Positions 25,813-34,582 of a stretch of DNA of 64,000 bases are shown here, piece by piece. The number at the start of each line of letters is the position of its first letter. Position 1 is the first letter of the stretch. The DNA comes from Psychrobacillus sp. OK028 (GTDB taxonomy: Bacteria; Bacillota; Bacilli; Bacillales_A; Planococcaceae). Below the pieces are notes generated by a model, which saw only the letters and a list, made by a program, of their open reading frames with translations, did not search any database and was not told the DNA's origin. The stretch is taken from contig NZ_FNHY01000001.1 of the NCBI RefSeq assembly GCF_900103605.1, forward strand, positions 186,001 to 250,000. The letters are read 5' to 3'. A program made the translations under genes and the position numbers.

Positions 25813-26631
25813 ATGGAACCTATACTTAAAGTAAGTAATTATTTGGTAGATAATGCGGAAACGATTATAAACGAAATCTTGGATGTAGCATTAAAGAATG
25901 TAACAATTAAAATTACACCAGAGGAATTAGAACGAGCTATACAAAAAAACATACAGTTTTTGAAATTACTGTCTGAATCCCTTCAAGAATCTACTGATTC
26001 AGCTGAGGAAGTACTAAAAGAGTGGAGCAAACAGAACGGTGAGGAAGAGGCGAAGGTGTTTGATCAATTTTCCTCTGTTATGAAACCATATGCCATAAAT
26101 AGATTGTTATTTTTGCAAAAGATTTCTAAAATAGCGATGGATCATGGATTATCAACTGAAGATGTGGTGTATGTAAATAATCGGTTCTGTTATTTGATGG
26201 ACCTCAGTATGATAGAAACGATTCAGTCGTATGAAAGTTATCGTGATAAATTGATGAAGGATCATCAAAAAGAGATTAATGAGTTGTCTGCACCCATAGT
26301 CCCTATTCAGGATGGTGTAGCCGTTTTACCGTTAATTGGCGCGATAGATTATACTCGTGTGCAGCATTTACTGAATTATGTTGTTCCTACGATTCCTAGT
26401 TTGAAAGTGGATCATCTAATTATCGATTTTAGTGGAATATTAGCAATCGATACAGAAATAGCTCAGCATATTTTCACTATTCACAATGTCCTCGGACTAT
26501 TAGGCATTCATGTATTGTTCTCAGGAATTCGTCCTAATTTATCGATGACTGTGGTGAAGGCAGGAATTGACTTTACTTCTTTTAATACATATGGAAGTGT
26601 AAAGCAGGCTATTGATAGCTTGAAATTATAA
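25813..26631 (+). CDS. RsbR-family stressosome protein with STAS domain
   Basis: A 272-residue protein. An all-helical N-terminal sensory domain (about residues 1-150) is followed by a STAS domain (about 165-270). The latter contains GVAVLPLIGAIDYTRVQHLL and LIIDFSGILAIDTEIAQHIF. RsbR paralogues form the stressosome core and are phosphorylated on Ser/Thr in this region. Here DFSGILAIDT offers Ser and Thr at the matching positions. No RsbS, RsbT or RsbU is in the window. The gene follows brxC closely and ends at a strong terminator. Confidence 0.83.
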   Translation: MEPILKVSNYLVDNAETIINEILDVALKNVTIKITPEELERAIQKNIQFLKLLSESLQESTDSAEEVLKEWSKQNGEEEAKVFDQFSSVMKPYAINRLLFLQKISKIAMDHGLSTEDVVYVNNRFCYLMDLSMIETIQSYESYRDKLMKDHQKEINELSAPIVPIQDGVAVLPLIGAIDYTRVQHLLNYVVPTIPSLKVDHLIIDFSGILAIDTEIAQHIFTIHNVLGLLGIHVLFSGIRPNLSMTVVKAGIDFTSFNTYGSVKQAIDSLKL

Positions 26632-26641
26632 TATATTGTTG

Positions 26642-26677
26642 ATCCAATCCTTTCATTTGACGGATTGGATTTTTTTC
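26642..26677 (+). terminator. Terminator of the brxC-rsbR-like unit
   Basis: ATCCAATCC and GGATTGGAT arms (9 bp) with a seven-T tail. Confidence 0.88.
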
Positions 26678-26757
26678 TTTCTGTTTAATTTTACTGGTGA
26701 GGGGGTAACTAATCTATGTGAACAATATGAATAAAGTGGAATAGAGGAGGAGAGGGA

Positions 26758-28509
26758 ATGCCAGATCGTTATTACTGGAACGATACATTATCTTATTTAC
26801 CCGAGTTAATCATCGCAATTCTCGTACTTGTTATTGGATTTATCGTGGCGAAAGTATTGGAAAATGCAACCCACAAATTATTAAGAAAGTTTCGGGTGAA
26901 TGAACGATTAGGAAACACGAAGTCTAGATGGACCGTAGAGAAGATTATTAGCAAGGTTGTATTTGTTATTGTATTGATTTTAGCACTTGTTTTATTCTTT
27001 AATATTTTGAATTTAAATACGATGGCAACACCATTTGTATCAATGTACTCAGGATTGACTGGTGCTTTCTTGAACATTTTAAAAGCAGCTTTGATATTAT
27101 TATTTGCTTGGGTTTTAGCTACGGTTGTGAAAAAAGGAATTCAAATGGCCGGATCGAAGCTCAATTTGAACAAATACTCTGAGAAGGCAGGTTTTGATTC
27201 GAAACCTGAAAATCAAGCAAAGTGGACGGATACTGCAGCAAAAGTTGCCTATTATTTAATATTCCTGTTATTCATTCCAGCAGTATTAAGCGCTTTAGGA
27301 ATTGATGGTTTAAGTGGACCATTCGAAGGAATGTTAGCAAGTTTCTTTAATTTCATACCGAAATTAATATCTGCAGCACTTGTGTTTGCAATCGGTTGGT
27401 TTGTTGCAAAACTAGTTAGTAACTTAGTAGAAAAGTTATTGCAGTCTGCAGGAGTGGACCGTTTAGCGAATAAATGGAAGCTATCTTCTTTTATAGAGGG
27501 TACTAGCTTATCTAAAGTAGCAGGAATCATCGCTTTTATACTAATCATGATTCCAGTGTCTATTACCGCTCTTGAGATTTTAGATTTAGAGGGAATTTCA
27601 GGACCAGCTATTGCTATGTTAAATGATGTAATGATAATGCTTCCGAAGATTTTCGTAGCAATTGTATTAATACTAGTTGGTATTGTAGCTGCTAAGTGGG
27701 TGAAGGATGTTGTTGTATCCCTTTTAGAAAAATTAGGTGTGAACTCTATTTTCGGTAAAATGGGCTTCAAATCTACAAATGGAGCAGCACCATCGTTCGC
27801 TACTTTAATAGGCACAATTGTACAAGTTGTTATTATCTTGCTATTCGTTGTTGAAGCACTTCAATTACTGGAGCTAGAATTCATGGTAACACTGGCAACA
27901 GCGATATTTGCTTATTTACCTTCTGTTATTGCGGCCATTATCATTCTAGCAGTAGGATTTTGGTTAGCTAATTTAGTAGAAAAACTCGTTGGAAATGTGA
28001 TGACACATTCATCGGGAACACCACATTTCCTTCGTTATGTAGCAAAATATGCAATATTAGCATTTGCATTTTTCATGGCATTAGACCAACTAGGTATAGC
28101 TGCTTCTATTATTAATGCAGCGTTCATCCTTATATTAGGCGGACTTGCGTTGGCGTTCGGTCTAGCGTTTGGGCTTGGTGGTCGCGAGCATGCTGCAAAG
28201 TACTTAACGAAAATGGAAAGAAGCTTAAATGACGCAGAGGTTTCAAAAGAAAAATATCAACAACAAAAAGAGTCAATGAAAGAATCATTTAAAGAGAATT
28301 TTCAAGATCCTAAAAAAGCAGAACAAAGTTTAAAAGGTACAAGCCCTCATATAGATGAGGTGAATCCTTTACAGGAAGCGGATGTAGACGTAGTAAATCC
28401 TGCTCATGAGGAAGATTCACCGAGCACGGGCTATAATATCCCATCGACAGATGATCTTCATCCATTTGTAGATCTTCCACCGGTGGATGATAGAAAAGAC
28501 GAACAATAA
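26758..28509 (+). CDS. Mechanosensitive-channel-related membrane protein (CmpX-like)
   Basis: A 583-residue protein made of repeated TM-helix units. The pattern of a helix followed by VAKVLENATHKLL, VVKKGIQMAG, VAKLVSNLVEKLL, AAKWVKDVVVSLLEKLGV and LANLVEKLVG recurs five times. The last unit ends in FGLAFGLGGREHAAKYL, the beta-domain entry motif of MscS-related channels. The C-terminal 100 residues are acidic and hydrophilic. CmpX-like proteins are thought to be small-conductance mechanosensitive channels linked to envelope stress. The repeat structure suggests internal duplication. Start ATG after GGAGAGG. Confidence 0.85.
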   Translation: MPDRYYWNDTLSYLPELIIAILVLVIGFIVAKVLENATHKLLRKFRVNERLGNTKSRWTVEKIISKVVFVIVLILALVLFFNILNLNTMATPFVSMYSGLTGAFLNILKAALILLFAWVLATVVKKGIQMAGSKLNLNKYSEKAGFDSKPENQAKWTDTAAKVAYYLIFLLFIPAVLSALGIDGLSGPFEGMLASFFNFIPKLISAALVFAIGWFVAKLVSNLVEKLLQSAGVDRLANKWKLSSFIEGTSLSKVAGIIAFILIMIPVSITALEILDLEGISGPAIAMLNDVMIMLPKIFVAIVLILVGIVAAKWVKDVVVSLLEKLGVNSIFGKMGFKSTNGAAPSFATLIGTIVQVVIILLFVVEALQLLELEFMVTLATAIFAYLPSVIAAIIILAVGFWLANLVEKLVGNVMTHSSGTPHFLRYVAKYAILAFAFFMALDQLGIAASIINAAFILILGGLALAFGLAFGLGGREHAAKYLTKMERSLNDAEVSKEKYQQQKESMKESFKENFQDPKKAEQSLKGTSPHIDEVNPLQEADVDVVNPAHEEDSPSTGYNIPSTDDLHPFVDLPPVDDRKDEQ

Positions 28510-28511
28510 AA

Positions 28512-28552
28512 AATGGCTTCAGCGAGAAATAACTTCGCTGAAGCTTTTTTTT
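28512..28552 (+). terminator. Strong terminator
   Basis: GCTTCAGCGA and TCGCTGAAGC arms (10 bp) followed by eight Ts, directly after the CmpX-like gene. Confidence 0.93.
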
Positions 28553-28570
28553 GTTGGTGATAAGTCGTTT

Positions 28571-28685
28571 TCGACCGATTATATGTCATAATCAACCGAT
28601 TATCCAAGTAATAAACCGATTCTATGCTATATTCGACCGGTTCTCTCAAGTATTCAACCGATTCGCCGCTTTTATCAACCGATTC
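28571..28685. repeat. Six-copy ACCGATT array with 21-bp period
   Basis: The heptamer ACCGATT (one copy ACCGGTT) starts at 28574, 28595, 28615, 28636, 28657 and 28678. Steps are 21, 20, 21, 21 and 21 bases, i.e. two helical turns. Each copy is preceded by TC(A/G) or TAA; intervening bases are not conserved. It lies between a terminator and the promoter of the acyl-CoA ligase gene at 28810. Confidence 0.85.
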
Positions 28686-28720
28686 TTAGTTTTTTATGCG
28701 TATTCCCTCATATAGATTAG

Positions 28721-28749
28721 TTATGATTTCTCTCCTTTTTATGTATAAT
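28721..28749 (+). promoter_or_regulatory. Predicted promoter of the second acyl-CoA ligase
   Basis: TTATGA and TATAAT are separated by 17 bases. The -10 is a perfect consensus hexamer. Confidence 0.5.
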
Positions 28750-28762
28750 AGATTAAAAGGCG

Positions 28763-28788
28763 TAATATTCAATAACTTCTGAATATTA
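28763..28788. promoter_or_regulatory. Operator-like dyad
   Basis: TAATATTCA and TGAATATTA are perfect 9-bp arms with an 8-base spacer. The dyad starts about 14 bases after the -10 and ends just before the ligase ribosome binding site, a position expected for a repressor operator. Confidence 0.6.
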
Positions 28789-28809
28789 TTAAAGTAGAGG
28801 GGGAATACA

Positions 28810-30303
28810 ATGTTAGTTGCAGAGAGATTGGCTTATTTAGCGAAGGAACAACCAACGAAAATCATCACTTCTTTTCAAGGTAGGGAGACTAGCTATGCGG
28901 AATTATTCAAGCAAGCGAAGCGTCTTGCCGCTTATTTTCAATCGAAGGGGTATGAGCAGGAAGATATTATAGCTGTATATTTGATAAACTCGGATTATTT
29001 TTTGACTTGTTATTATGCCTGTCAGCTAGGTGGATTTACAATTCTGCCAATTAACACAAAGCTAACAGCTCCAGAAGTCGATTATATATTTAATCATTCA
29101 GAGGCAAAGGCTTTAATATATGATACTCGTTTAACAAATATCCTAGACGATCTACCAGAAACAATGAATAGCTTTGAAGATTTACTTTATTTAGGGGAAG
29201 AGAATACGCTAATTGCCGTTTTAAATGATGAAAATTTGTCATTTAATGAAGTGAAGGTTGATGAAAATACGACGACGGTTATTTTTTATACATCGGGTAC
29301 AACGGGTAAACCTAAAGGAGTGATGCTATCGGCTGCAAATGTTCAGGCAACAGCGAAGCTTTATGTTGAGGCACTCGAACTAAATTCATCGGATCGTATG
29401 CAAATTGTGGCACCACTTTTTCATTGTGCAGCTAGTCATGTTTTTAGTATTCCCGTTATTTATGCTGGTGGAACTGTCGTTATTGAAGAAGGATTCTCTC
29501 CAGAACAAACGATGGACACATTGGAACAGGAAAAAATAACTGTCTTCTTTGGTGTGCCTGCAATGTATAGTATTTTATTGAATAGTCCTAAAATGGAATC
29601 GCTTAGGTTATCGAATCTACGATTATTTACGTACGGTGCTGCACCTATGCCATTTGAGTTAATTCGTAAAATAAAAGCATTATTCCCAGACGTGAAAGTC
29701 CAGAATATATATGGTCAAACAGAAAATTCACCCGCTGCAACGACTTTGAAAGATCATTTTGCTCTTGAAAAAGTAGGTTCGGTTGGTGAGCCGGTACCAG
29801 GGACTGAGGTGCAAGTAGTCGATGAACACGGCAATCCGCTTCCAAGTGGTTTGGTGGGAGAAATTGTTGTAAAAGGCCCTCAACTAATGAAAGGGTATTT
29901 AAAAAATGAAGAAGCGACTAAACAGGCGATTCGAGATGGTTGGTTATATACGGGTGATTTAGGGCGAATGGATGAGGACGGTCTGTTATATATTGTAGAT
30001 CGAAAAAAAGATATGATTATCCGAGGTGGAGAAAATGTGTACCCAGTGGAAGTAGAAGAGGTTCTATATGAGATATCGGAAGTTCTTGAAGCTGCAGTAG
30101 TCGGGATTCCCCACGAGATATACGGTGAAGTCCCAAAAGCATATGTTGTATTAAAAGAAGGCAAACACCTGACTGAAGAAGATGTTTTGACTAAATGCTC
30201 GAAAAGTTTAGCGAAATTTAAGCTACCGTTGGAGGTAGAATTCATCGAGAGCTTGCCACGCAATGCAAGTGGAAAAGTACTGAAGACTACACTTCGGAAT
30301 TAA
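28810..30303 (+). CDS. Long-chain acyl-CoA synthetase-like protein
   Basis: A 497-residue adenylate-forming enzyme. Motifs are FYTSGTTGKPKGVMLSAANV (ATP loop, about residues 160-179), YGQTENSPAATT, LYTGDLGRMDEDGLLYIVDR and the C-terminal [12 protein letters not shown] lysine. It activates a fatty or other organic acid to its CoA ester. Unlike the ligase at 3279, it stands alone with its own promoter and an operator-like dyad. Substrate chain length cannot be stated. Start ATG at 28810 follows GAGGGGGA. Confidence 0.9.
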   Translation: MLVAERLAYLAKEQPTKIITSFQGRETSYAELFKQAKRLAAYFQSKGYEQEDIIAVYLINSDYFLTCYYACQLGGFTILPINTKLTAPEVDYIFNHSEAKALIYDTRLTNILDDLPETMNSFEDLLYLGEENTLIAVLNDENLSFNEVKVDENTTTVIFYTSGTTGKPKGVMLSAANVQATAKLYVEALELNSSDRMQIVAPLFHCAASHVFSIPVIYAGGTVVIEEGFSPEQTMDTLEQEKITVFFGVPAMYSILLNSPKMESLRLSNLRLFTYGAAPMPFELIRKIKALFPDVKVQNIYGQTENSPAATTLKDHFALEKVGSVGEPVPGTEVQVVDEHGNPLPSGLVGEIVVKGPQLMKGYLKNEEATKQAIRDGWLYTGDLGRMDEDGLLYIVDRKKDMIIRGGENVYPVEVEEVLYEISEVLEAAVVGIPHEIYGEVPKAYVVLKEGKHLTEEDVLTKCSKSLAKFKLPLEVEFIESLPRNASGKVLKTTLRN

Positions 30304-30323
30304 ATTAAATTTATAAGACATTC

Positions 30324-30359
30324 AAAAAAAGCTTTCGGAGTATAAATCCGAAAGCTTTT
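30324..30359. terminator. Bidirectional terminator
   Basis: AAAGCTTTCGGA-GTATAAA-TCCGAAAGCTTT stem with A and T runs on both sides. It separates the ligase gene from the convergent fructose operon. Confidence 0.9.
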
Positions 30360-30369
30360 GTGTATTTAA

Positions 30370-32286
30370 TCAGGCAGTAACTGATACTTTCTTTTTCAGT
30401 AACCCAAGAGTTATAGCAGTAATAAAGGAACCTACCAAAATAGCAATGGCATACATGAGAATGTTTATAGCTCCTCCATCAACTAGTCCGATAACAAAAA
30501 TTCCACCATGAGGAGCTCGCAGACTGATGTCAAACAGCATGACCAATGCGCCAGTAGTTGCGGCTCCGGCAACTGAAGCTGGGATGACGCGGGCTGGATC
30601 AGCTGCTGCAAACGGGATTACGCCTTCCGTGATAAAGCTAGCACCTAACACATAGGCAGTCTTCCCGGCTTCTCGCTCTGGTTTTGTGAATTTATTTTTA
30701 AATAACGTTGTTGCGATTGCTACGCCTAGTGGCGGAACCATACCTGCAGCCATAACAGTAGCAATGAAATTGAAGTTTTGAGCATCAAGCATCGCTATAC
30801 CGAATGTGTAGGCGGCTTTATTGACAGGACCTCCCATATCGATTGCCATCATGCCTCCTAGAAGCAATCCGACAAGTACAAGATTCGTACCACCAAGGCT
30901 TTCTAAGAAACTAGAAATTCCCGTATAGACTTTAGTTAATTGTGGATTTACTAGCATCATGAAAATCCCTGTGATGGCAATTGAAAAGACAGGATAGAAC
31001 AGTACTGGATTTAACCCTTCGAGTGAGTTTGGTAGTCTTGAAAATAATTTTTTCACTAGTAGAGTGACATAACCAGCAAGGAACCCGGCAATCAGTCCGC
31101 CAAGGAATCCTGAACCACCGCTTGCTCCTTCAGCTCCTGTCACGGTAATTGCGATTAAACCACCGACCATTCCGGGTGCAAATCCTGGACGTTCGGCAAT
31201 ACTCATCGCGATAAATCCAGCTAGAACTGGCACCATAAGGAAGAAGGCATTGCCTCCACCGATGGTATTCAGCATAGCAGCAAATTCATTGTATTCAGGA
31301 CTGTCAGGATTGGAGGCGTTGATGCCCCAGAAAAATGAAATAGCAATTAGAATACCGCCACCAACAACGAAAGGCAGCATATTCGAAACTCCGTTCATCA
31401 GATGTTTGTAAAATCCGCCTTTAGCTTCACCTGATGTTGCTTCATCTTTCGATTTATCATGCTTATAAATAGGTGCGTCTTTGGTAACCGCACGATTAAG
31501 TAAATTGTCCGTTTCGTAAATAGCTTTCCCGACAGCAGTCTGAATTACCAGTTTGCCATCGAAACGAGCCATATCGACTTTCGTATCAGCTGCGACGATA
31601 ATAGCTTCTGCTTCTGCAATTTCTTCATCGGTAAGTCGATTTTTCACGCCACTCGAGCCATTGGTTTCCACTTTCAATGTGATGCCGAGTTCTTTTGCAC
31701 GTTCATTGAGTTTTTCTGCTGCCATATAGGTATGGGCAATTCCTGTCGGGCAGGCTGTAACCGCCAAAATCTTTTTAGCTGATAATCCAGTTTCTGTTTT
31801 TTCTTCAACTATCTCTTCTGGAACGTTGGCTTCCGTTTCTTTATCTGTAATCGCCTGCAAAACTTCCTGTTTCGAGCTGGCTGCAAGAATTTGGGAGCGG
31901 AATTTCTCATCCATTAAAAATGTCGCGAGTCGAGACAACGCTTCAAGATGATCATCATTGGCACCTTCAGTGGCAGCAATCATGAAAAACAGGTGAGCAG
32001 GTTGACCGTCCAGTGATTCATAGTCAAGGCCGTGTTCAGATCTGCCGAATGCAATAGACGGCGCTTTGACTGCTTCGGACTTCGCATGGGGAATAGCAAT
32101 GCCTTCTCCGATGCCTGTAGTGCTCTGATTTTCACGAGCTAGGATATCCTCCAGGAACGCTTGTTGATCGACTAGTCTACCCGCCTGTTTCAATTGCCCA
32201 GTAAGCTCTTCCAAAACCTGTTGCTTTGTAGTGGCTACTAAATCCAATATGATAGTGTCTTCTGTTAATAATTGTGTAATTTTCAT
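30370..32286 (-). CDS. fruA: Fructose PTS permease, fused IIA-IIB-IIC
   Basis: A 638-residue fusion. The IIA domain (about residues 1-145) carries the phosphorylated His67 in GIAIPHAKSEAV. The IIB domain (about 170-265) has the phosphocysteine Cys179 in TACPTGIAHTYMA. The IIC domain (about 290-630) has eight or more membrane helices, with GGPVNKAAYTFGIAMLDA and RAPHGGIFVIGLVDG. It imports fructose as fructose 1-phosphate. It is the third gene of fruR-fruK-fruA, 16 bases after fruK. It ends next to a bidirectional terminator. Confidence 0.96.
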   Translation of the reverse strand: MKITQLLTEDTIILDLVATTKQQVLEELTGQLKQAGRLVDQQAFLEDILARENQSTTGIGEGIAIPHAKSEAVKAPSIAFGRSEHGLDYESLDGQPAHLFFMIAATEGANDDHLEALSRLATFLMDEKFRSQILAASSKQEVLQAITDKETEANVPEEIVEEKTETGLSAKKILAVTACPTGIAHTYMAAEKLNERAKELGITLKVETNGSSGVKNRLTDEEIAEAEAIIVAADTKVDMARFDGKLVIQTAVGKAIYETDNLLNRAVTKDAPIYKHDKSKDEATSGEAKGGFYKHLMNGVSNMLPFVVGGGILIAISFFWGINASNPDSPEYNEFAAMLNTIGGGNAFFLMVPVLAGFIAMSIAERPGFAPGMVGGLIAITVTGAEGASGGSGFLGGLIAGFLAGYVTLLVKKLFSRLPNSLEGLNPVLFYPVFSIAITGIFMMLVNPQLTKVYTGISSFLESLGGTNLVLVGLLLGGMMAIDMGGPVNKAAYTFGIAMLDAQNFNFIATVMAAGMVPPLGVAIATTLFKNKFTKPEREAGKTAYVLGASFITEGVIPFAAADPARVIPASVAGAATTGALVMLFDISLRAPHGGIFVIGLVDGGAINILMYAIAILVGSFITAITLGLLKKKVSVTA

Positions 32287-32302
32287 CCTGTCACATCCTT
32301 CG

Positions 32303-33214
32303 TCAGATTGGGGTGATTTCTACTTGTTCTAGTAATACTTCAACACCTTGTTGATCGCATAAATCGGAACGGAAGGCCGTGGCGCTACCGCTTGCGACAC
32401 CGTAACGAAAAGCTTCCTCAGGATTTTCGTCTTTTGAATAAGAAGCAATAAAACCGGAAACGAGCGAATCGCCTGACCCTACGGTATTGACCACAACACC
32501 ATTTGGAGCTTTTGCTCTTAAAGAAAGTTCTTTAGTAACGAGCAAAGCACCGTCTCCACCCAGCGACACGATAACATGCTCGATACCGTTTTCCAAAAGT
32601 TGTTTAGCATAATAATGTGCTTCATTGATATCGTTGATTTCCGTACTGAATAATTCGCCCAGTTCCTCGAGGTTCGGCTTGATCAAAAAGGATGACACTT
32701 TTGTCAGGTTTTTCAGCGCTGGTCCAGAGGTGTCAAGTACAAAACGCACTCCGTTCTTCCTGCAGATTTCAGCTAGATCGAGAAAATAGCTATCCGTGAT
32801 GGAATTAGGAAGACTGCCCGCAAGTATGAACCAATCGCCTTTTTTCATGGCTTTTACTTTATTAGTAAGAACCATTAATTGTTGCTCTGTCATTTGTGGA
32901 CCAGGTCCGTTCAATTCCGTTTCTTTATCTGACTTTATTTTTATATTTATCCGGGTTATTTCTGAAGTTTCAATGAAATCAGTATCTACCCCTTCTTTTT
33001 GTAGAAAGTCTTCTATATAGCTGCCTGTAAAACCGCCAGTAAATCCAAGGGCTTTGCTCTCAACACCAAGTCTTTTTAATACTCGCGAAACATTAATACC
33101 CTTACCGCCCGGATAATAATACACTTCTTCGGAGCGGTTTAGTTTCCCGTTTTCGAAAGTAGGAAGGTAAACGGTGTAATCGATTGATGGTGTAATTGTG
33201 CAAGTATAAATCAT
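32303..33214 (-). CDS. fruK: 1-phosphofructokinase
   Basis: A 303-residue PfkB-family kinase that converts fructose 1-phosphate to fructose 1,6-bisphosphate. YYPGGKGINVSRVLKRLG is the PfkB substrate motif near the N terminus. NTVGSGDSLVSGFIASY near residue 250 contains the catalytic Asp of the GSGD anion hole. It overlaps fruR by four bases (ATGA type) and is followed by fruA, the usual Bacillales fructose operon. The overlap suggests translational coupling. Confidence 0.96.
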   Translation of the reverse strand: MIYTCTITPSIDYTVYLPTFENGKLNRSEEVYYYPGGKGINVSRVLKRLGVESKALGFTGGFTGSYIEDFLQKEGVDTDFIETSEITRINIKIKSDKETELNGPGPQMTEQQLMVLTNKVKAMKKGDWFILAGSLPNSITDSYFLDLAEICRKNGVRFVLDTSGPALKNLTKVSSFLIKPNLEELGELFSTEINDINEAHYYAKQLLENGIEHVIVSLGGDGALLVTKELSLRAKAPNGVVVNTVGSGDSLVSGFIASYSKDENPEEAFRYGVASGSATAFRSDLCDQQGVEVLLEQVEITPI

Positions 33215-33963
33215 TCGTGTGCCACCTTTACTGAAGTTTTTTTTCTATAAGCATCCAATTTTTCTGTCGGCATACTGTCGATAATGAGTATGGCGTTTTC
33301 CAAATCCATGATTTTAGCGAAACTAACTTGATTGATTTTAGAATGATCAGCGAGCACAAAGGTTTTCCTAGACAAGGAACTTGCCAATAATTTAATAGCG
33401 GCTTCTTCTGGATCTGGGGTCGTATAACCGTATTCTTCATGTAACCCATTGACACCGAGAAAACAAATGTCGAAACGATAATTTTTCAAAGCCTGTATCG
33501 TTTGAGAACCGACAAAAGCACTCGTTTTCGGTTTAAACAATCCTCCGGTTAAATAAGTAGTGATGCCATATTCATTCAGAGTATCTAAAAGGGTTAACCC
33601 ATTAGTTACGACAACCAAGTCTTTGTTCTTTAGAAATGGAACCATTTGAAAGGTTGTAGTACCAGCATCCAAAAAGACGCTGTCTCCTGTTTTGACCAGT
33701 TCTGCAGCCGCTCGTGCGACTTGGATTTTTTCGTTTAAATTCTGGGTGGATTTATCTGTGACGCTTTGTTCTATTAGATTGCGCCCTGGTAGGATAGCAC
33801 CTCCAAAAACGCGTTCCAGTTTCTGCTGGTTTTCAAGTTCAGTCAAATCTCTTCGAATTGTTGATTCGGAAGCTGAAGTTTCATCTACCAACTCTTGAAT
33901 TTTTACCGTTTGTTTTTTTTCTAGCTTCTTTAAAATATAGGCATGCCGCTCATTTGTCAGCAA
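33211..33963 (-). CDS. fruR: DeoR-family repressor of the fructose operon
   Basis: A 250-residue DeoR-type regulator. The winged helix at residues 1-60 includes RHAYILKKLEKKQTVKIQEL and SESTIRRDLTELE. The C-terminal sugar-phosphate domain has DSVFLDAGTTTFQMVPFL and TNGLTLLDTLNEYGI. In relatives, fructose 1-phosphate relieves repression. As the first gene it should autoregulate. The upstream region contains a promoter, a cre box and repeated TCAATCA/TTCATTCA-like elements that may be its own operators. Confidence 0.93.
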   Translation of the reverse strand: MLTNERHAYILKKLEKKQTVKIQELVDETSASESTIRRDLTELENQQKLERVFGGAILPGRNLIEQSVTDKSTQNLNEKIQVARAAAELVKTGDSVFLDAGTTTFQMVPFLKNKDLVVVTNGLTLLDTLNEYGITTYLTGGLFKPKTSAFVGSQTIQALKNYRFDICFLGVNGLHEEYGYTTPDPEEAAIKLLASSLSRKTFVLADHSKINQVSFAKIMDLENAILIIDSMPTEKLDAYRKKTSVKVAHE

Positions 33964-34008
33964 GTCATCACCCGCTTTCTAGGATAGAGTTATTGTTCTG
34001 TTTAATTT

Positions 34009-34037
34009 ATAATAATTGAAAGCGTAAACATAATCAA
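34009..34037 (-). promoter_or_regulatory. Promoter of fruR-fruK-fruA
   Basis: On the minus strand, TTGATT and TATTAT are separated by exactly 17 bases. This is a close match to sigma-A promoters, about 45 bases upstream of fruR. Confidence 0.75.
34017..34030. promoter_or_regulatory. cre box within the fru promoter
   Basis: TGAAAGCGTAAACA fits the cre consensus and lies wholly between the -35 and -10 of the fru promoter. CcpA bound there would block RNA polymerase. Confidence 0.75.
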
Positions 34038-34582
34038 TCAAAATCGTTCATAAACAATCAAATTCATTCATTATTAATTATTTTCTTCTGAGTAAAAGAA
34101 GAAAATCACTTGGTTTGAGTATCTTTATACCGAGATATTATTACAGTATAAATTACAGAAAAATGAGTAAATAGTAATCTGATTTATTTTAAATAATAAC
34201 ATTTTGATTTTATAAAAATTATTAGTCGTTTTATAAAACAAAAAAACATTACTTAACTCTAATTGTGAAAACTTAGTGACAAAAGTCTATAGGATGATAG
34301 GTCTAGTTAAATAGACTAATTTATGAAGGGATTTTGACGGGGGGAAATTGGCATGGTATTTATTATATTAAAGGAAATGTTTTCTAAAGAAGTCCTTTCC
34401 AAAAAAATCATTAATATATGAATAAAATAGGTTTATAAACTAATAGATAAAGGGTAATGGTTATTAGTTTGATTTGCGATTACTCATTTTGTCAACGTAG
34501 GAAGTATCTGTGGGGCTATTAATAGCATTGCACAGTTATTTTATAAATGCCACAAAATTTCAAGATAAGGGAGATGTATGGA
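34038..34582. other. Intergenic region between fru and type VII loci
   Basis: Very AT-rich. Near the fru end, short repeats (CAATCAAA, TTCATAAACAATCA, TTCATTCATT; 34035-34075) may bind FruR. TTGTGA-17-TCTATA (34263-34291) could be a promoter for the secretion locus. AAACTAATA/TTATTAGTTT arms (34437-34445 and 34461-34470) form a dyad. A 22-codon frame at 34353-34421 begins after GGGGGG but has no other support. Confidence 0.4.

Noticed and set aside
27252-27815. Long minus-strand open frame within the CmpX-like gene, and similar antisense frames elsewhere
   Set aside because: They lie opposite clearly conserved proteins, lack ribosome binding sites and show composition expected of a mirrored frame.
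28571-28685. CRISPR array
   Set aside because: The repeats are only 7-10 bases with 11-14-base gaps, shorter than any CRISPR unit, and no cas genes are present.
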